From: Pontibacillus chungwhensis
Lineage (GTDB): Bacteria; Bacillota; Bacilli; Bacillales; BH030062
DNA: 64,000 nucleotides
Assembly: GCF_030166655.1 (NCBI RefSeq)
Contig: NZ_CP126446.1
Span: forward strand, 868,001-932,000
Reading direction: 5' to 3'
Part shown: in pieces, positions 15,688-24,139 of the stretch
How the letters are laid out: each line of letters opens with the position of its first letter
How positions within the stretch are numbered: position 1 is the stretch's first letter
Notes under the pieces: model-generated
Databases searched by the model: none
Told to the model about the DNA's origin: nothing
Seen by the model: only the letters and a program-made list of their open reading frames with translations
Made by a program: the position numbers and the translations under genes

Positions 15688-16198
15688 AACAAAAGCGGAA
15701 GTCACCCGTTTAGCCCTGTATAGACTGGACTGAACCGTCGCGAGATAAAGGAAACACGATGAGCGTAAGCGAATCGATGTTGACTTATCGACCAGAGGTG
15801 AGGGAAGTCTACTAGGGGGTGGGTGATTGTAGCTGGATGAAAACAAAAGCGGAAGTCACCCGTTTAGCCCCGTATAGACTGGACTGAGCCGTCGTGAGAT
15901 AAAGGAAACACGATGAGCGTAAGCGAATCGATGTTGACTTATCGACCAGAGGTGAGGGAAGTCTACTAGGGGTTGGGTGATTGTAGCTGGATGAAAACAA
16001 AAGCGGAAGTCACCCGTTTAGCCCTGTATAGACTGGACTGAACCGTCGCGAGATAAAGGAAACACGATGAGCGTAAGCGAATCGATGTTGACTTATCGAC
16101 CAGAGGTGAGGGAAGTCTACTAGGGGCTGGGTGATTGTAGCTGGATGAACCCAAAAGCGGAAGTCACCCGTTTAGCCCCGTACAGACTGGACTGAGCT
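15688..16198 (+). repeat. Tandem array of 154-bp structured repeats directly after pbpF
   Basis: Three 154-bp units start at 15688, 15842 and 15996 and differ by a few bases; a fourth, partial unit runs from 16150 to about 16198. Each unit starts with CAAAAGCGGAAGTCACCC and ends with GGGTGATTGTAGCTGGATGA. The ends pair (GTCACCC with GGGTGAT; GTATAGAC with GTCTAC; CCCT with AGGG), so each unit can form a long hairpin. The first unit begins at the base after the pbpF TAA. Short minus-strand open frames in the array are repeat artefacts. The repeat family recurs after rocD (49886-50243). Confidence 0.93.
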
Positions 16199-16230
16199 AA
16201 AAAGGATCATTTTATAGACCAACACACAAA

Positions 16231-16271
16231 GCCACAGCAGTGCTCACTAGCATCTGCATGTGGCTTCTTTT
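16231..16271 (+). terminator. Terminator before hemE
   Basis: GCCACA and TGTGGC arms (16231-16236 and 16259-16264) with an extra CAG/CTG pairing inside are followed by TTCTTTT. It would end pbpF transcription after the repeat array. Confidence 0.65.
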
Positions 16272-16465
16272 ATGAAAACGTTCGACAATATTTTTCATTT
16301 CGCATCAATGTTGTGTAGAATAGGGATAGGAAATAATAAGTAATCGACAAAATCATGACAATCTGCTTCATAATCTATACATAACATTCGTCAATGGGTA
16401 TATTGGTAGATGAACAATTGATCACTGTCGACGTGCAAATGATCAATGTGAAAGGTGAGAACGGT

Positions 16466-17503
16466 ATGACAAATTCATTTAATGACACAATCTTAAAAGC
16501 TTTCAGAGGCGAACAGACAGACCATGTACCTGTATGGTATATGAGGCAGGCCGGTCGTTCCCAGCCTGAATACAATAAATTGAAAGAGAAATACTCTTTA
16601 TTCGAGATTACTCATCAACCAGAGTTATGCGCTTACGTAACCCGTTTACCAGTGGAAAACTATAACGTTGATGCAGCCATTCTCTATAAAGATATCATGT
16701 CACCTCTACCGGCAATTGGCGTGGATGTGGAGATCAAAAAAGGAATTGGGCCTGTCATCCATAACCCAATTCGTTCATTAGCTGATGTTGAAAAGCTTGG
16801 TGAAATTGATCCGCAATCTGACGTTCCTTACGTCTTAGATACCATTAAACTTCTAACAAAAGAGCAGTTAAACGTTCCATTAATCGGATTTAGCGGGGCA
16901 CCGTTTACGATGGCGAGCTATATGATTGAAGGCGGACCTTCGAAGAATTATCATAAGACAAAAGCGATGATGTACACGGATCCGAAAGCCTGGTTCTTAT
17001 TAATGGACAAACTGGCGGATCTTGTGATTCGTTACGTACGTGCGCAAATTCATTCAGGAGCGAAAGCGATTCAGATCTTTGATTCCTGGGTAGGAGCTCT
17101 AAGTGTGCGGGACTACCGTCAGTTTATCAAGCCTGTGATGGAGCGAATCTTCTCCGAGCTACGCTCAGAAAACGTACCCCTTATTATGCATGGTGTGGGG
17201 GCAACTCACCTAGCGAATGACTGGAATGACCTGCCTTTAGACGTGGTAGGACTTGATTGGCGTACAACGATCCATGAAGCACGAGATATGGGGATTACGA
17301 AAACAGTTCAGGGAAATCTTGATCCGGCCATATTGCTAGCCGATTGGGAGACGATAGAAGAACGTACAAAAGCTATACTAGACCAAGGGATGAGTCAGCC
17401 AGGTTTTGTATTTAACCTTGGCCACGGTGTCTTCCCTGATGTGAAACCTGAGACTCTTAAGCGATTAACGCAGTTTATTCATGAGTATTCTAAACAGTCG
17501 TAA
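16466..17503 (+). CDS. hemE: Uroporphyrinogen decarboxylase
   Basis: Converts uroporphyrinogen III to coproporphyrinogen III in the cytoplasm. The 345-residue product matches HemE over its full length; the N-terminal [11 protein letters not shown] signature and the [17 protein letters not shown] segment are intact. ATG 16466 has AGGTGAGA 5 bp upstream; a longer frame to 16394 has no such site. It is first in hemE-hemH-hemY, with 37 bp to hemH. A TAGAAT -10-like box near 16316 may belong to the operon promoter. Confidence 0.97.
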   Translation: MTNSFNDTILKAFRGEQTDHVPVWYMRQAGRSQPEYNKLKEKYSLFEITHQPELCAYVTRLPVENYNVDAAILYKDIMSPLPAIGVDVEIKKGIGPVIHNPIRSLADVEKLGEIDPQSDVPYVLDTIKLLTKEQLNVPLIGFSGAPFTMASYMIEGGPSKNYHKTKAMMYTDPKAWFLLMDKLADLVIRYVRAQIHSGAKAIQIFDSWVGALSVRDYRQFIKPVMERIFSELRSENVPLIMHGVGATHLANDWNDLPLDVVGLDWRTTIHEARDMGITKTVQGNLDPAILLADWETIEERTKAILDQGMSQPGFVFNLGHGVFPDVKPETLKRLTQFIHEYSKQS

Positions 17504-17540
17504 GAACGATAAACTTTTTGCATAGAAGAGGTGTTAACGA

Positions 17541-18473
17541 ATGGCAAAGAAAACAATGGGACTTCTTGTAATGGCATATGGTACACCCTATAAAGAAGAG
17601 GATCTGGAGCGATATTACACGCATATCCGTCGTGGACGCACGCCTTCACAAGAGATGATTGATGAACTACGCGGTCGTTACGAAGCAATTGGCGGTATTT
17701 CTCCACTTGCTCGCATCACACAAGAACAAGCAGATGCTTTAACAGCAAAGTTGAATGAAGTTCAGGAGGATGTGGAATTCAAGCTTTATTTAGGCTTGAA
17801 GCACATCGATCCCTTTATTGAAGATGCTGTTGAGCAAATGGCGAATGATGGAATTGAAGAGGCTGTATCAATTGTGTTGGCCCCTCACTACTCTACGTTC
17901 AGCGTGAAATCGTATAACGGACGTGCCCAAGAAGAGGCGGAAAAACATGGTGTAACGAAGATCACGTCTGTTGAGAGCTGGTACGATGAGGAAGGATTCA
18001 TTCAATACTGGACCGAAGCGCTTCGCAAAGTATATGAAGAAATGCCAGCAGAAGAGCGTGAGAAATCCGTTCTGATTGTTTCGGCTCACAGTCTTCCTGA
18101 AAAGATCATTCAAAACGGAGACCCGTACCCGGATCAGCTTCAGAAAACGGCTGACCTGATTGCGGATCAACTTCAGATTCAAAACTATGAAATTGGTTGG
18201 CAAAGTGAAGGAAACACACCAGATCCTTGGATCGGACCAGATGTACAGGACTTAACGAGGGATCTTTACCACGAAAAAGGGTATCGTACGTTTGTTTATG
18301 CACCTGTTGGGTTTGTTTCTGATCATTTAGAAGTTCTTTATGATAACGATTATGAGTGTAAAGTTGTATGTGATGAGTTAGGTGCTTCATACTACCGTCC
18401 AGAAATGCCGAATACTCATCCATTATTTATTAGCACACTAGCAGAAGTGGTTTTAAAACAGGCTAAAAAGTAG
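17541..18473 (+). CDS. hemH: Coproporphyrin ferrochelatase
   Basis: Inserts ferrous iron into coproporphyrin III, as expected for Gram-positive HemH (CpfC) in the coproporphyrin-dependent route. The protein has 310 residues, is soluble and shows the [12 protein letters not shown] start, the catalytic-histidine segment [11 protein letters not shown] and the [15 protein letters not shown] segment with the conserved acidic residues. It lies between hemE and hemY (9 bp to hemY), so the three should be cotranscribed. There is no C-terminal iron-sulfur extension, which is normal for Bacillus. Confidence 0.96.
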   Translation: MAKKTMGLLVMAYGTPYKEEDLERYYTHIRRGRTPSQEMIDELRGRYEAIGGISPLARITQEQADALTAKLNEVQEDVEFKLYLGLKHIDPFIEDAVEQMANDGIEEAVSIVLAPHYSTFSVKSYNGRAQEEAEKHGVTKITSVESWYDEEGFIQYWTEALRKVYEEMPAEEREKSVLIVSAHSLPEKIIQNGDPYPDQLQKTADLIADQLQIQNYEIGWQSEGNTPDPWIGPDVQDLTRDLYHEKGYRTFVYAPVGFVSDHLEVLYDNDYECKVVCDELGASYYRPEMPNTHPLFISTLAEVVLKQAKK

Positions 18474-18482
18474 GGGATAGCG

Positions 18483-19892
18483 ATGTCTGAACAGAAAAAA
18501 GTGGTTGTAATAGGTGGCGGAATCACAGGATTATCGACAGCCTATTATTTGCAGAAAGAAGCAAAAGAGCATAATTTGCCTTATAGTGTGGAGTTATTAG
18601 AAGGAAGTAACCGTCTCGGCGGAATGATCCATACAGAGAACAGGGAAGGCTTCACAATTGAACGAGGCCCTGATTCACTCTTAGCCAGAAAGCCAAGCGT
18701 ATTCAGGTTGATTGATGAAGTGGGACTCTCAAAAGATCTTGTCTCTGTGTCTACTGGAAAATCCTACGTGCTAGCGAATGAAAAGCTTCACGAAATTCCA
18801 AGCGGTTCGTATATGGGAATACCCGTCCAAGTTCGCCCATTTGTCTTTTCGACCTTGTTTTCCCCGATCGGGAAACTGCGCGCTGCGGGAGATTTCATTA
18901 AGCCAAAAAGTAAACCTCAAGGTGATCAATCTCTAGGGCACTTTTTCCGTAACCGTCTTGGAGATGAAGTGGTCGAGAACCTGATCGAACCGTTATTATC
19001 AGGAATCTATTCAGGGGATATCGACAACTTGAGCTTAATGGCGACATTCCCAAACTTCTATCAGATTGAGCAGAAGTACGGTGGAATCGTAAGAGGACTT
19101 CAAAAAACCGTACCGAAACCGGCTAATAAGCAAGGGAACAAGAAACCAAGTCCATTCCGAACGCTTCAAGGTGGATTAGGTTCCCTTGTAGAGGCTGTGG
19201 CTGATTCTCTAAATGAGGGCTCCGTTCATTTAGAAACGCGTGTATCAAGCATAGAGAAAAAAGCAGATGGATATGATCTGAAACTTCAGAATGGAGAAGA
19301 GGTTCACGCAGACAGTGTAGTCATCACCACACCGCACGCTTCTGCCCAGTCGATGCTATCACAATACTCCTTTATGGATTCCTTTAAGGACATGCCAGCT
19401 ACTTCTGTAGCCAATGTGGCTATGGCCTTTGATCAATCCGCTATACAACAAGACATTAATGGTTCAGGCTTTCTCGTTTCTAGAAATAGCGACTACCGCA
19501 TCACGGCTTGTACGTGGACACATAAGAAGTGGCCTCATACAACGCCTGAGGGGAAAGCTCTCCTCCGCGCTTACGTTGGCAAGCCAAGCGATCAGGGAGC
19601 TGTCGACCTATCAGATGAAGAGATTGCTGATCTCGTTTTAAAAGATTTAAATAAGACCATGAATATTACACAAGAGCCGGAGTTCTCTGTTGTTACTCGC
19701 TGGAGAGATTCGCGGGCTCAGTATACCGTTGGGCATAAAGATCGCTTGAAACAAATTAAAGCCGATCTCGTCGATGAACTACCTGGCGTTTACCTCGCCG
19801 GAGCCTCCTACGAGGGCCTTGGCATACCTGACTGTATTGACCAGGGTGAAGAAGCGGTTGAACATGTACTAGATTATTTAAAACAGAGCTAA
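18483..19892 (+). CDS. hemY: Coproporphyrinogen III oxidase, HemY type
   Basis: FAD-dependent oxidase of 469 residues that converts coproporphyrinogen III to coproporphyrin III (CgoX; older name protoporphyrinogen oxidase). The FAD dinucleotide-binding motif GGGITGLSTAYYL is at residues 10-22, and the C-terminal FAD-contacting segment AGASYEGLGIPDCI is present. Membrane anchors are absent; Bacillus HemY is soluble. It is last in hemEHY and is followed by a perfect terminator. HemQ, which would finish the pathway, is not in the window. Confidence 0.95.
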   Translation: MSEQKKVVVIGGGITGLSTAYYLQKEAKEHNLPYSVELLEGSNRLGGMIHTENREGFTIERGPDSLLARKPSVFRLIDEVGLSKDLVSVSTGKSYVLANEKLHEIPSGSYMGIPVQVRPFVFSTLFSPIGKLRAAGDFIKPKSKPQGDQSLGHFFRNRLGDEVVENLIEPLLSGIYSGDIDNLSLMATFPNFYQIEQKYGGIVRGLQKTVPKPANKQGNKKPSPFRTLQGGLGSLVEAVADSLNEGSVHLETRVSSIEKKADGYDLKLQNGEEVHADSVVITTPHASAQSMLSQYSFMDSFKDMPATSVANVAMAFDQSAIQQDINGSGFLVSRNSDYRITACTWTHKKWPHTTPEGKALLRAYVGKPSDQGAVDLSDEEIADLVLKDLNKTMNITQEPEFSVVTRWRDSRAQYTVGHKDRLKQIKADLVDELPGVYLAGASYEGLGIPDCIDQGEEAVEHVLDYLKQS

Positions 19893-19900
19893 AGTAGAGG

Positions 19901-19932
19901 GAGGGTAAATCTATGGATTTGCCCTCTTTTTT
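19901..19932 (+). terminator. Terminator of hemEHY
   Basis: A perfect 11-bp stem (19901-19911 with 19916-19926), 4-base loop and T-run. Confidence 0.9.
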
Positions 19933-19964
19933 ATGAGGTGGTGGTTGAGATGGTGCGGCTCGGC

Positions 19965-20201
19965 GTCTGGATGAAGCACAGTGACGTCGAGAAAGAGCTG
20001 ACTGACGTCTAGATCAGAGGTAAGGGCGTCGAGAAAGAGGGAGAGCATGTCTAGATTAAGCGTATGGATGTCGAGAAAAAGGGAGAGGATGTCTAGATTA
20101 AGCGCAGTGACGTCGAGATAGAGAGCGCTGACGTCTAGAAGAGCAAGCAGGACGTCTAGAAACAGGGGACAACATCGAGATTAAACAGCTCAACGTCTAG
20201 A
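19965..20201. repeat. 21-bp tandem repeat with GACGTC(T/G)AGA core
   Basis: About twelve copies of a GTCTAGA/GTCGAGA core are spaced exactly 21 bp apart (19986, 20007, 20028, 20049, 20070, 20091, 20112, 20133, 20154; then a 20-bp step to 20174 and 21 bp to 20195; a degenerate copy at 19965). The T and G versions largely alternate. Spacer bases vary. Read on the minus strand, the units encode heptads of the form L-D-V/I-x-x-L-x, interrupted by one frameshift at the 20-bp step. The frame has an ATG (20230) but no ribosome binding site and runs into the hemY terminator, so translation is doubtful. Confidence 0.9.
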
Positions 20202-20239
20202 ATTACTTCCTGCTCCGAAAGCTGTTTCATAGGTACTGT

Positions 20240-20280
20240 TTGCAACATTCAAACGGTTGCGCTTTATTCTGATGTTGCAA
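20240..20280. promoter_or_regulatory. Inverted repeat upstream of the LacI-type regulator
   Basis: TTGCAACAT (20240-20248) and ATGTTGCAA (20272-20280) are perfect 9-bp complements. Between them lies TCAAACGGTTGC (20249-20260), which differs in one base from the operator GCAAACGGTTGC seen at the maltodextrin locus. Confidence 0.6.
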
Positions 20281-20311
20281 GAAATTCCAAAGACTAGTAG
20301 AATCGTATATA

Positions 20312-20325
20312 TGAAAACGATTTCA
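20312..20325. promoter_or_regulatory. LacI-family or cre-type operator TGAAAACGATTTCA
   Basis: A 14-bp site with symmetric TGAAA/TTTCA arms and a central CG, 46 bp before the regulator start. It fits the WTGNNARCGNWWWCAW catabolite-responsive element consensus at every position and is also typical of autoregulatory LacI-family operators. Confidence 0.65.
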
Positions 20326-20371
20326 TTTTGTGAATCGAGTATCGGATTTTTATCATCAGGGGGCGTTTACA

Positions 20372-21388
20372 GTGGCAACAATTGAGGATGTTGCAAGATT
20401 TGCAGGGTTGTCTAGGACAACGGTTTCTCGAGTCATTAATGATCAGCCGTATGTGTCAGAGGAAAAGCGTAGCCGAGTGGAAGATGCTATGAAAGCTTTA
20501 GGATATGTGCCAAATTCATCTGCAAGGCGACTTCGAAGCCAAAAGACAGAAACAATCGCCGTGTTACTGCCTAGAATTACAAATCCTTTTTTTAATCATT
20601 TAATAGAATCAATGGAGATGAAAGCTTCTGAATGGGGCTATCAGGTGATTATTTGCCAAACACATGATTCCCCTCAGAAAGAACGTGATTATCTAGAGCT
20701 TCTCCGCAAGAAACAAGTAGACGGGATCATCCTTACATCTATCCAAAATGAATGGGAAGTAATAGAAGGATACTTACAATCGGGTCCAATCGTGTTGTGC
20801 AATGAGAATGTAGAAGAAGCGCAAGTGCCTGTTGTACATGTTGATCAGGCTAAGGCAGCTTATGAAGCGACTGTTCACCTGATTGAACAAGGGGCTTCGG
20901 AAATTGCGTTTTTACACGGAGGAGAAGATAGCTACGTCTTCCGGCATCGTGAGCGAGGATTTTTGAAAGCGCTTCACGAGAGGCGGCTACCACGTCTAGA
21001 AGCAGAGGTGTTTAGCTCTGCGGTGGACGTTGAGAGTGGGCGAGCGTTGTTTCACCAAATACGGAACAATTATCCTTCCATTAACGGAGTGTTTGCAGGA
21101 TCAGATGAAGTCGCAGCCGGTTTTATTTATGAAGCCGTTCAAGCAGGTGTGAAAGTACCTGAAGAGATTAGCGTTGTTGGTTTCGATAATCAAGCGATCT
21201 CTATGTTGATGAAGCCATCCATTACCACCGTAGAGCAACCTGTACAAGATATGGGAGAACGTTGTGTCGAACTGTTAATCCATCAGGTGGAGAACGGGTA
21301 TAGCTTAAAAAGGGAAGAGCACGTTTTCAAGCACCGTTTACAAGCGAGAGCTTCCACCACTCGTCAATCAAAATTAGTCACACTATAA
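20372..21388 (+). CDS. LacI family transcriptional regulator
   Basis: A DNA-binding repressor of 338 residues. The N-terminal helix-turn-helix reads ATIEDVARFAGLSRTTVSRVIN, followed by the hinge helix (NSSARRLRSQKT) and a periplasmic-binding-protein-like sensor domain (AVLLPRITNPFF...SVVGFDNQ). GTG 20372 has AGGGGG 8 bp upstream and gives the family's standard start; an in-frame GTG at 20330 would add 14 unconserved residues. It stands alone where B. subtilis has yhgD/yhgE, with a probable operator at 20312 and a terminator after it. The inducer is unknown. The upstream near-match to the mdx operator makes it one candidate regulator of that locus, which is speculative. Confidence 0.9.
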   Translation: MATIEDVARFAGLSRTTVSRVINDQPYVSEEKRSRVEDAMKALGYVPNSSARRLRSQKTETIAVLLPRITNPFFNHLIESMEMKASEWGYQVIICQTHDSPQKERDYLELLRKKQVDGIILTSIQNEWEVIEGYLQSGPIVLCNENVEEAQVPVVHVDQAKAAYEATVHLIEQGASEIAFLHGGEDSYVFRHRERGFLKALHERRLPRLEAEVFSSAVDVESGRALFHQIRNNYPSINGVFAGSDEVAAGFIYEAVQAGVKVPEEISVVGFDNQAISMLMKPSITTVEQPVQDMGERCVELLIHQVENGYSLKREEHVFKHRLQARASTTRQSKLVTL

Positions 21389-21426
21389 GGACAGCGTTCC
21401 TTTATAGAAGAATTAATGGGATTATG

Positions 21427-21460
21427 AAAAGCATTCCGAATAAAGGGGAATGCTTTTTTT
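21427..21460 (+). terminator. Terminator of the LacI-type regulator
   Basis: AAAAGCATTCC (21427-21437) pairs with GGAATGCTTTT (21447-21457) and ends in a run of seven T. Confidence 0.88.
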
Positions 21461-21539
21461 GTATGCTCTTGTCTTTATTCTAGGTGATATAAAATAGGCA
21501 CAAGCTGTACTAGTACTGTTTGATAAATAGACAAGAAAA

Positions 21540-21561
21540 AAGAACAGTGGATACTGTTCTT
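21540..21561 (-). terminator. Terminator of yhfH
   Basis: AAGAACAGT/ACTGTTCTT perfect 9-bp stem with a four-base loop; on the minus strand it is followed by TTTTTTCTTG. Confidence 0.8.
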
Positions 21562-21632
21562 AAGAGTGGAACGTTATTGTTTGTTTAGGTTGTAGATCGT
21601 GAGGTACATTAAGAGTAGCTATTCTCTTGAGG

Positions 21633-21761
21633 TTAGCGAGCTGGGTCGTCGCATTCTTCACAAACGTCGCCATAGCAGTCAGCTTGCTCTTGGATTGCAT
21701 TGCCACAAGCAGTACATTTCTTTTCAGGAAGTGTTTTGAAAAACTCGATTGGACTCATCAT
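21633..21761 (-). CDS. yhfH: YhfH family zinc-ribbon-like small protein
   Basis: A 42-residue protein (start MMSPIEFFKTLPEK) with two cysteine pairs, CTAC (residues 16-19) and CEEC (34-37), plus Cys29, so it probably binds one zinc. ATG 21761 (followed by a second ATG) has TGGAGGG 9 bp upstream, and a terminator follows. It matches small YhfH proteins that lie beside yhfI in Bacillus. The gene is below usual length cut-offs. No function is known for the family. An extended -10 box (TGTTATAAT on the minus strand, with the box at 21800-21805) lies about 40 bp upstream. Confidence 0.85.
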   Translation of the reverse strand: MMSPIEFFKTLPEKKCTACGNAIQEQADCYGDVCEECDDPAR

Positions 21762-21810
21762 CGGAAAATCCCTCCAGTTAGTTTGTGTACTTTTATTGTA
21801 TTATAACAGA

Positions 21811-21839
21811 TTGAATAATACAACACTTTGTTTTATAAC
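21811..21839 (+). promoter_or_regulatory. Promoter of yhfI
   Basis: TTGAAT (21811-21816), 17 bp, TATAAC (21834-21839), 45 bp before the yhfI start. It lies next to the divergent yhfH promoter. Confidence 0.65.
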
Positions 21840-21883
21840 AACTTGTACTTTTTTTAAAATACCCGATAGGGGGATCTATAAAC

Positions 21884-22621
21884 ATGAAAGTAACCGTAAA
21901 TGGATTTTGGGGTGGATACCCTGCAGTAAATAGTGCTACATCTAGTTATCTTGTGACATCTGGAGACTTTACGCTCCTTGTCGACTGTGGAAGTGGGGCT
22001 TTAGCGCACTTGCAGTCGAAAGTAAATGTGATGGACATTGATGCAGTCATTCTGTCTCACTATCATTTTGACCATGTAGCGGATATCGGCGTGATGCAAT
22101 ATGCGTGGAAGGTTCAGAACATTTTAAATGAAACGGAAGAAGTCTTGCCGATCTATGGACATAAAGAAGATCAGGCTGGGTTTGAAGCTCTTACGCATGA
22201 TCGTACGGAGGGCATAGGCTATGACCCTGAGCAGACACTTGAAGTTGGACCTTTTACCATTCAATTTATGAAGACAGCTCATCCTGTACCATGTTATGCG
22301 ATGCGTATTTCTGACGGTACATCTTCGTTCGTCTATACAGCAGACTCAAGCTATTTAGAAGGGTTCATCTCGTTTAGCGAAGGAACGGACTTGCTTATTA
22401 CGGATTCAAACTTTTACAAAGGAATGGATGGGACAAATCCAGGCCATATGACGAGTGAAGAGGTAGGTAAGATTGCTCGAGAAGCAAAGGTGGGAGAGCT
22501 GTGGTTAAGTCATTTACCGCACTTTGGGAACGTCCAGGATTTAAAAGATCAAGCAGCTGAGGAGTACGCTGGGAAGATTCAATTAGCCGAGGAAGGATTA
22601 ATTTGGGACTCAGAAGCATAG
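21884..22621 (+). CDS. yhfI: Metallo-beta-lactamase-fold hydrolase YhfI
   Basis: A 245-residue metal-dependent hydrolase of the MBL superfamily. The metal motif HYHFDH (residues 59-64) is complete. Further ligands are likely in the TAHPVPCYAMR segment, the acidic YTADSSY segment and the C-terminal LSHLPHFG. The fold resembles ribonuclease Z-like and phosphodiesterase-like MBL proteins, but it lacks features that would fix a substrate. ATG 21884 follows an AGGGGG site. Its position between yhfH and lplJ matches B. subtilis yhfI, whose function is not established. Confidence 0.87.
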   Translation: MKVTVNGFWGGYPAVNSATSSYLVTSGDFTLLVDCGSGALAHLQSKVNVMDIDAVILSHYHFDHVADIGVMQYAWKVQNILNETEEVLPIYGHKEDQAGFEALTHDRTEGIGYDPEQTLEVGPFTIQFMKTAHPVPCYAMRISDGTSSFVYTADSSYLEGFISFSEGTDLLITDSNFYKGMDGTNPGHMTSEEVGKIAREAKVGELWLSHLPHFGNVQDLKDQAAEEYAGKIQLAEEGLIWDSEA

Positions 22622-22630
22622 TCACGGGAA

Positions 22631-22659
22631 TTGAATAGATGGAGCGAATCCATTACAAT
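22631..22659 (+). promoter_or_regulatory. Promoter of lplJ
   Basis: TTGAAT (22631-22636), 17 bp, TACAAT (22654-22659), 34 bp before the lplJ start. Confidence 0.6.
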
Positions 22660-22693
22660 GAAAGTCGATAGAGACGAATAGGAGGAATGGACT

Positions 22694-23701
22694 ATGATGC
22701 TTTTTGTAGACCATGAGGGGATTAACGATCCGCGCATTAACTTAGCGATCGAAGAATATGTACTTAAGAATTTAGAGATTGATGATGATACAAGCTACTT
22801 GCTGTTCTATATCAACAAACCTTCCATTATCATCGGGAAGAACCAGAATACAATAGAAGAGATTAATACGGACTATGTTGAGGACAACGGTATTCACGTC
22901 GTTCGTCGCCTATCTGGTGGAGGTGCTGTCTATCATGACCTTGGGAACTTGAATTTTAGTTTCCTAACAAAAGATGATGGGAACAGCTTTAATGACTTTG
23001 CAAAGTTCACAAAACCTGTAACAGATGCCCTGCAAAAACTTGGCGTGAAAGCAGAGCTTTCCGGGCGCAACGATATTCAGCTAGAGGATGGCCGTAAGAT
23101 TTCAGGAAATGCTCAATTCTCTACGAAAGGCCGCATGTTTAGTCATGGTACGTTGATGTTCGATTCAGAAATTGAGAACGTTGTATCTGCATTACGTGTG
23201 AAATCTGAGAAAATTCGCTCGAAAGGGATAAAATCTATCCGTAGTCGCGTAGCGAATATTTCAGAATACTTAACAGAAGAGTTATCGATGGAAGAGTTTA
23301 AAGCAATGATTCTTCGTTATATTTTCGATGTTGAGAATGTGGAAGATGTTCCTCAATATAAACTAACAGAAGAAGATTGGAAAAACATTTACGCCCTTTC
23401 AGAAGAACGTTACCAGCAGTGGGATTGGAATTATGGGAAATCCCCGGCGTCTAATATCCAGCATTCACATCGTTTTGACGGAGGGACAGTTGATGTCCGT
23501 CTAGATGTGAAGAAGGGCATGATTGAAAATGCTAAGATTTACGGTGATTTCTTTGGTGTAGGAGATGTAAGTGAGATTGAGAATCGCTTGATTGGGACAC
23601 GCTATGAACGTAGCGCGATTGATGAAGCGATCCAGGACTTAGACATTTCTCACTATCTTGGCCGTATTTCAAAAGAAGATTTCTTATCTTTAATCTACTA
23701 A
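22694..23701 (+). CDS. lplJ: Lipoate-protein ligase LplJ
   Basis: Activates free lipoate (or octanoate) with ATP and attaches it to lipoyl domains of 2-oxoacid dehydrogenases and GcvH. The 335-residue protein has both the catalytic domain and the C-terminal accessory domain (last ~85 residues). The conserved RRLSGGGAVYHD motif is at residues about 72-83, and the adenylate-binding SGNAQ motif follows. ATG 22694 has AGGAGG upstream. A bidirectional terminator lies directly downstream. Confidence 0.95.
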   Translation: MMLFVDHEGINDPRINLAIEEYVLKNLEIDDDTSYLLFYINKPSIIIGKNQNTIEEINTDYVEDNGIHVVRRLSGGGAVYHDLGNLNFSFLTKDDGNSFNDFAKFTKPVTDALQKLGVKAELSGRNDIQLEDGRKISGNAQFSTKGRMFSHGTLMFDSEIENVVSALRVKSEKIRSKGIKSIRSRVANISEYLTEELSMEEFKAMILRYIFDVENVEDVPQYKLTEEDWKNIYALSEERYQQWDWNYGKSPASNIQHSHRFDGGTVDVRLDVKKGMIENAKIYGDFFGVGDVSEIENRLIGTRYERSAIDEAIQDLDISHYLGRISKEDFLSLIY

Positions 23702-23709
23702 ACATACTG

Positions 23710-23742
23710 AAAACCGCTTGAGCGAGTTGCTCAAGCGGTTTT
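23710..23742. terminator. Bidirectional terminator between lplJ and the YrhK-like gene
   Basis: A perfect 14-bp stem (23710-23723 with 23729-23742) with T-runs on the plus strand. It ends one base before the stop codon of the convergent gene. Confidence 0.85.
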
Positions 23743-24054
23743 TTATTGCTTTTGTTCATACTCTTCCTTGTAGTATTTTTTTAAATGAATTCGATGAACG
23801 AGGCGGATAGTGGGTCTGATTAATAATTGAAAACTCCCTATAACGAATAAGGTGACACCCCAGGTCTTAACCGTTCCCTCAAAATAAAAGCAAATACTTC
23901 CGATGAAAAACCAAAGGCCTAGGAGAATATCATTTAATGTATAAAGGATTTGATAAGGCTTTTTAAAGAATAAATCATGGTGACCAACTTTCATGTCAAC
24001 GTAATCTTCTTTACTTTGAGTCTGAGCGTCCGTTTGTTGTTGATCCTGACTCAT
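23743..24054 (-). CDS. YrhK domain membrane protein
   Basis: A 103-residue protein with a hydrophilic N terminus (QTDAQTQSKED), the YrhK-type sequence HHDLFFKKPYQILYTLNDIL, and two membrane spans (about residues 41-60 and 66-84). A basic C-terminal tail follows. The family occurs widely in Bacillaceae, and no function is established. A GGAGGGG-type site precedes ATG 24054. It is convergent with lplJ and divergent from yhfL. Confidence 0.8.
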   Translation of the reverse strand: MSQDQQQTDAQTQSKEDYVDMKVGHHDLFFKKPYQILYTLNDILLGLWFFIGSICFYFEGTVKTWGVTLFVIGSFQLLIRPTIRLVHRIHLKKYYKEEYEQKQ

Positions 24055-24139
24055 AAAAGTAACCCCTCCTTATTTTCTCTATTCACCTATTACCCATTTG
24101 TGTGGGGCTTTTAATCTAGTAGATTCTGAATGTATGGGC

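Noticed and set aside
15637-16154. Three near-identical 62-69-codon minus-strand frames
   Set aside because: They are the 154-bp repeat read in one frame, antisense to pbpF, and have no ribosome binding site.
15688-16198. CRISPR array
   Set aside because: Repeats are 154 bp, contiguous and without unique spacers; no cas genes are present. The same holds for the arrays at 49886 and 54350 and for the 21-bp repeat.
19911-20230. Heptad-repeat protein (L-D-V-x-x-L-x) on the minus strand
   Set aside because: The frame is broken by a one-base shift, lacks a ribosome binding site and its end is formed by the hemY terminator. Reported only as a DNA repeat.
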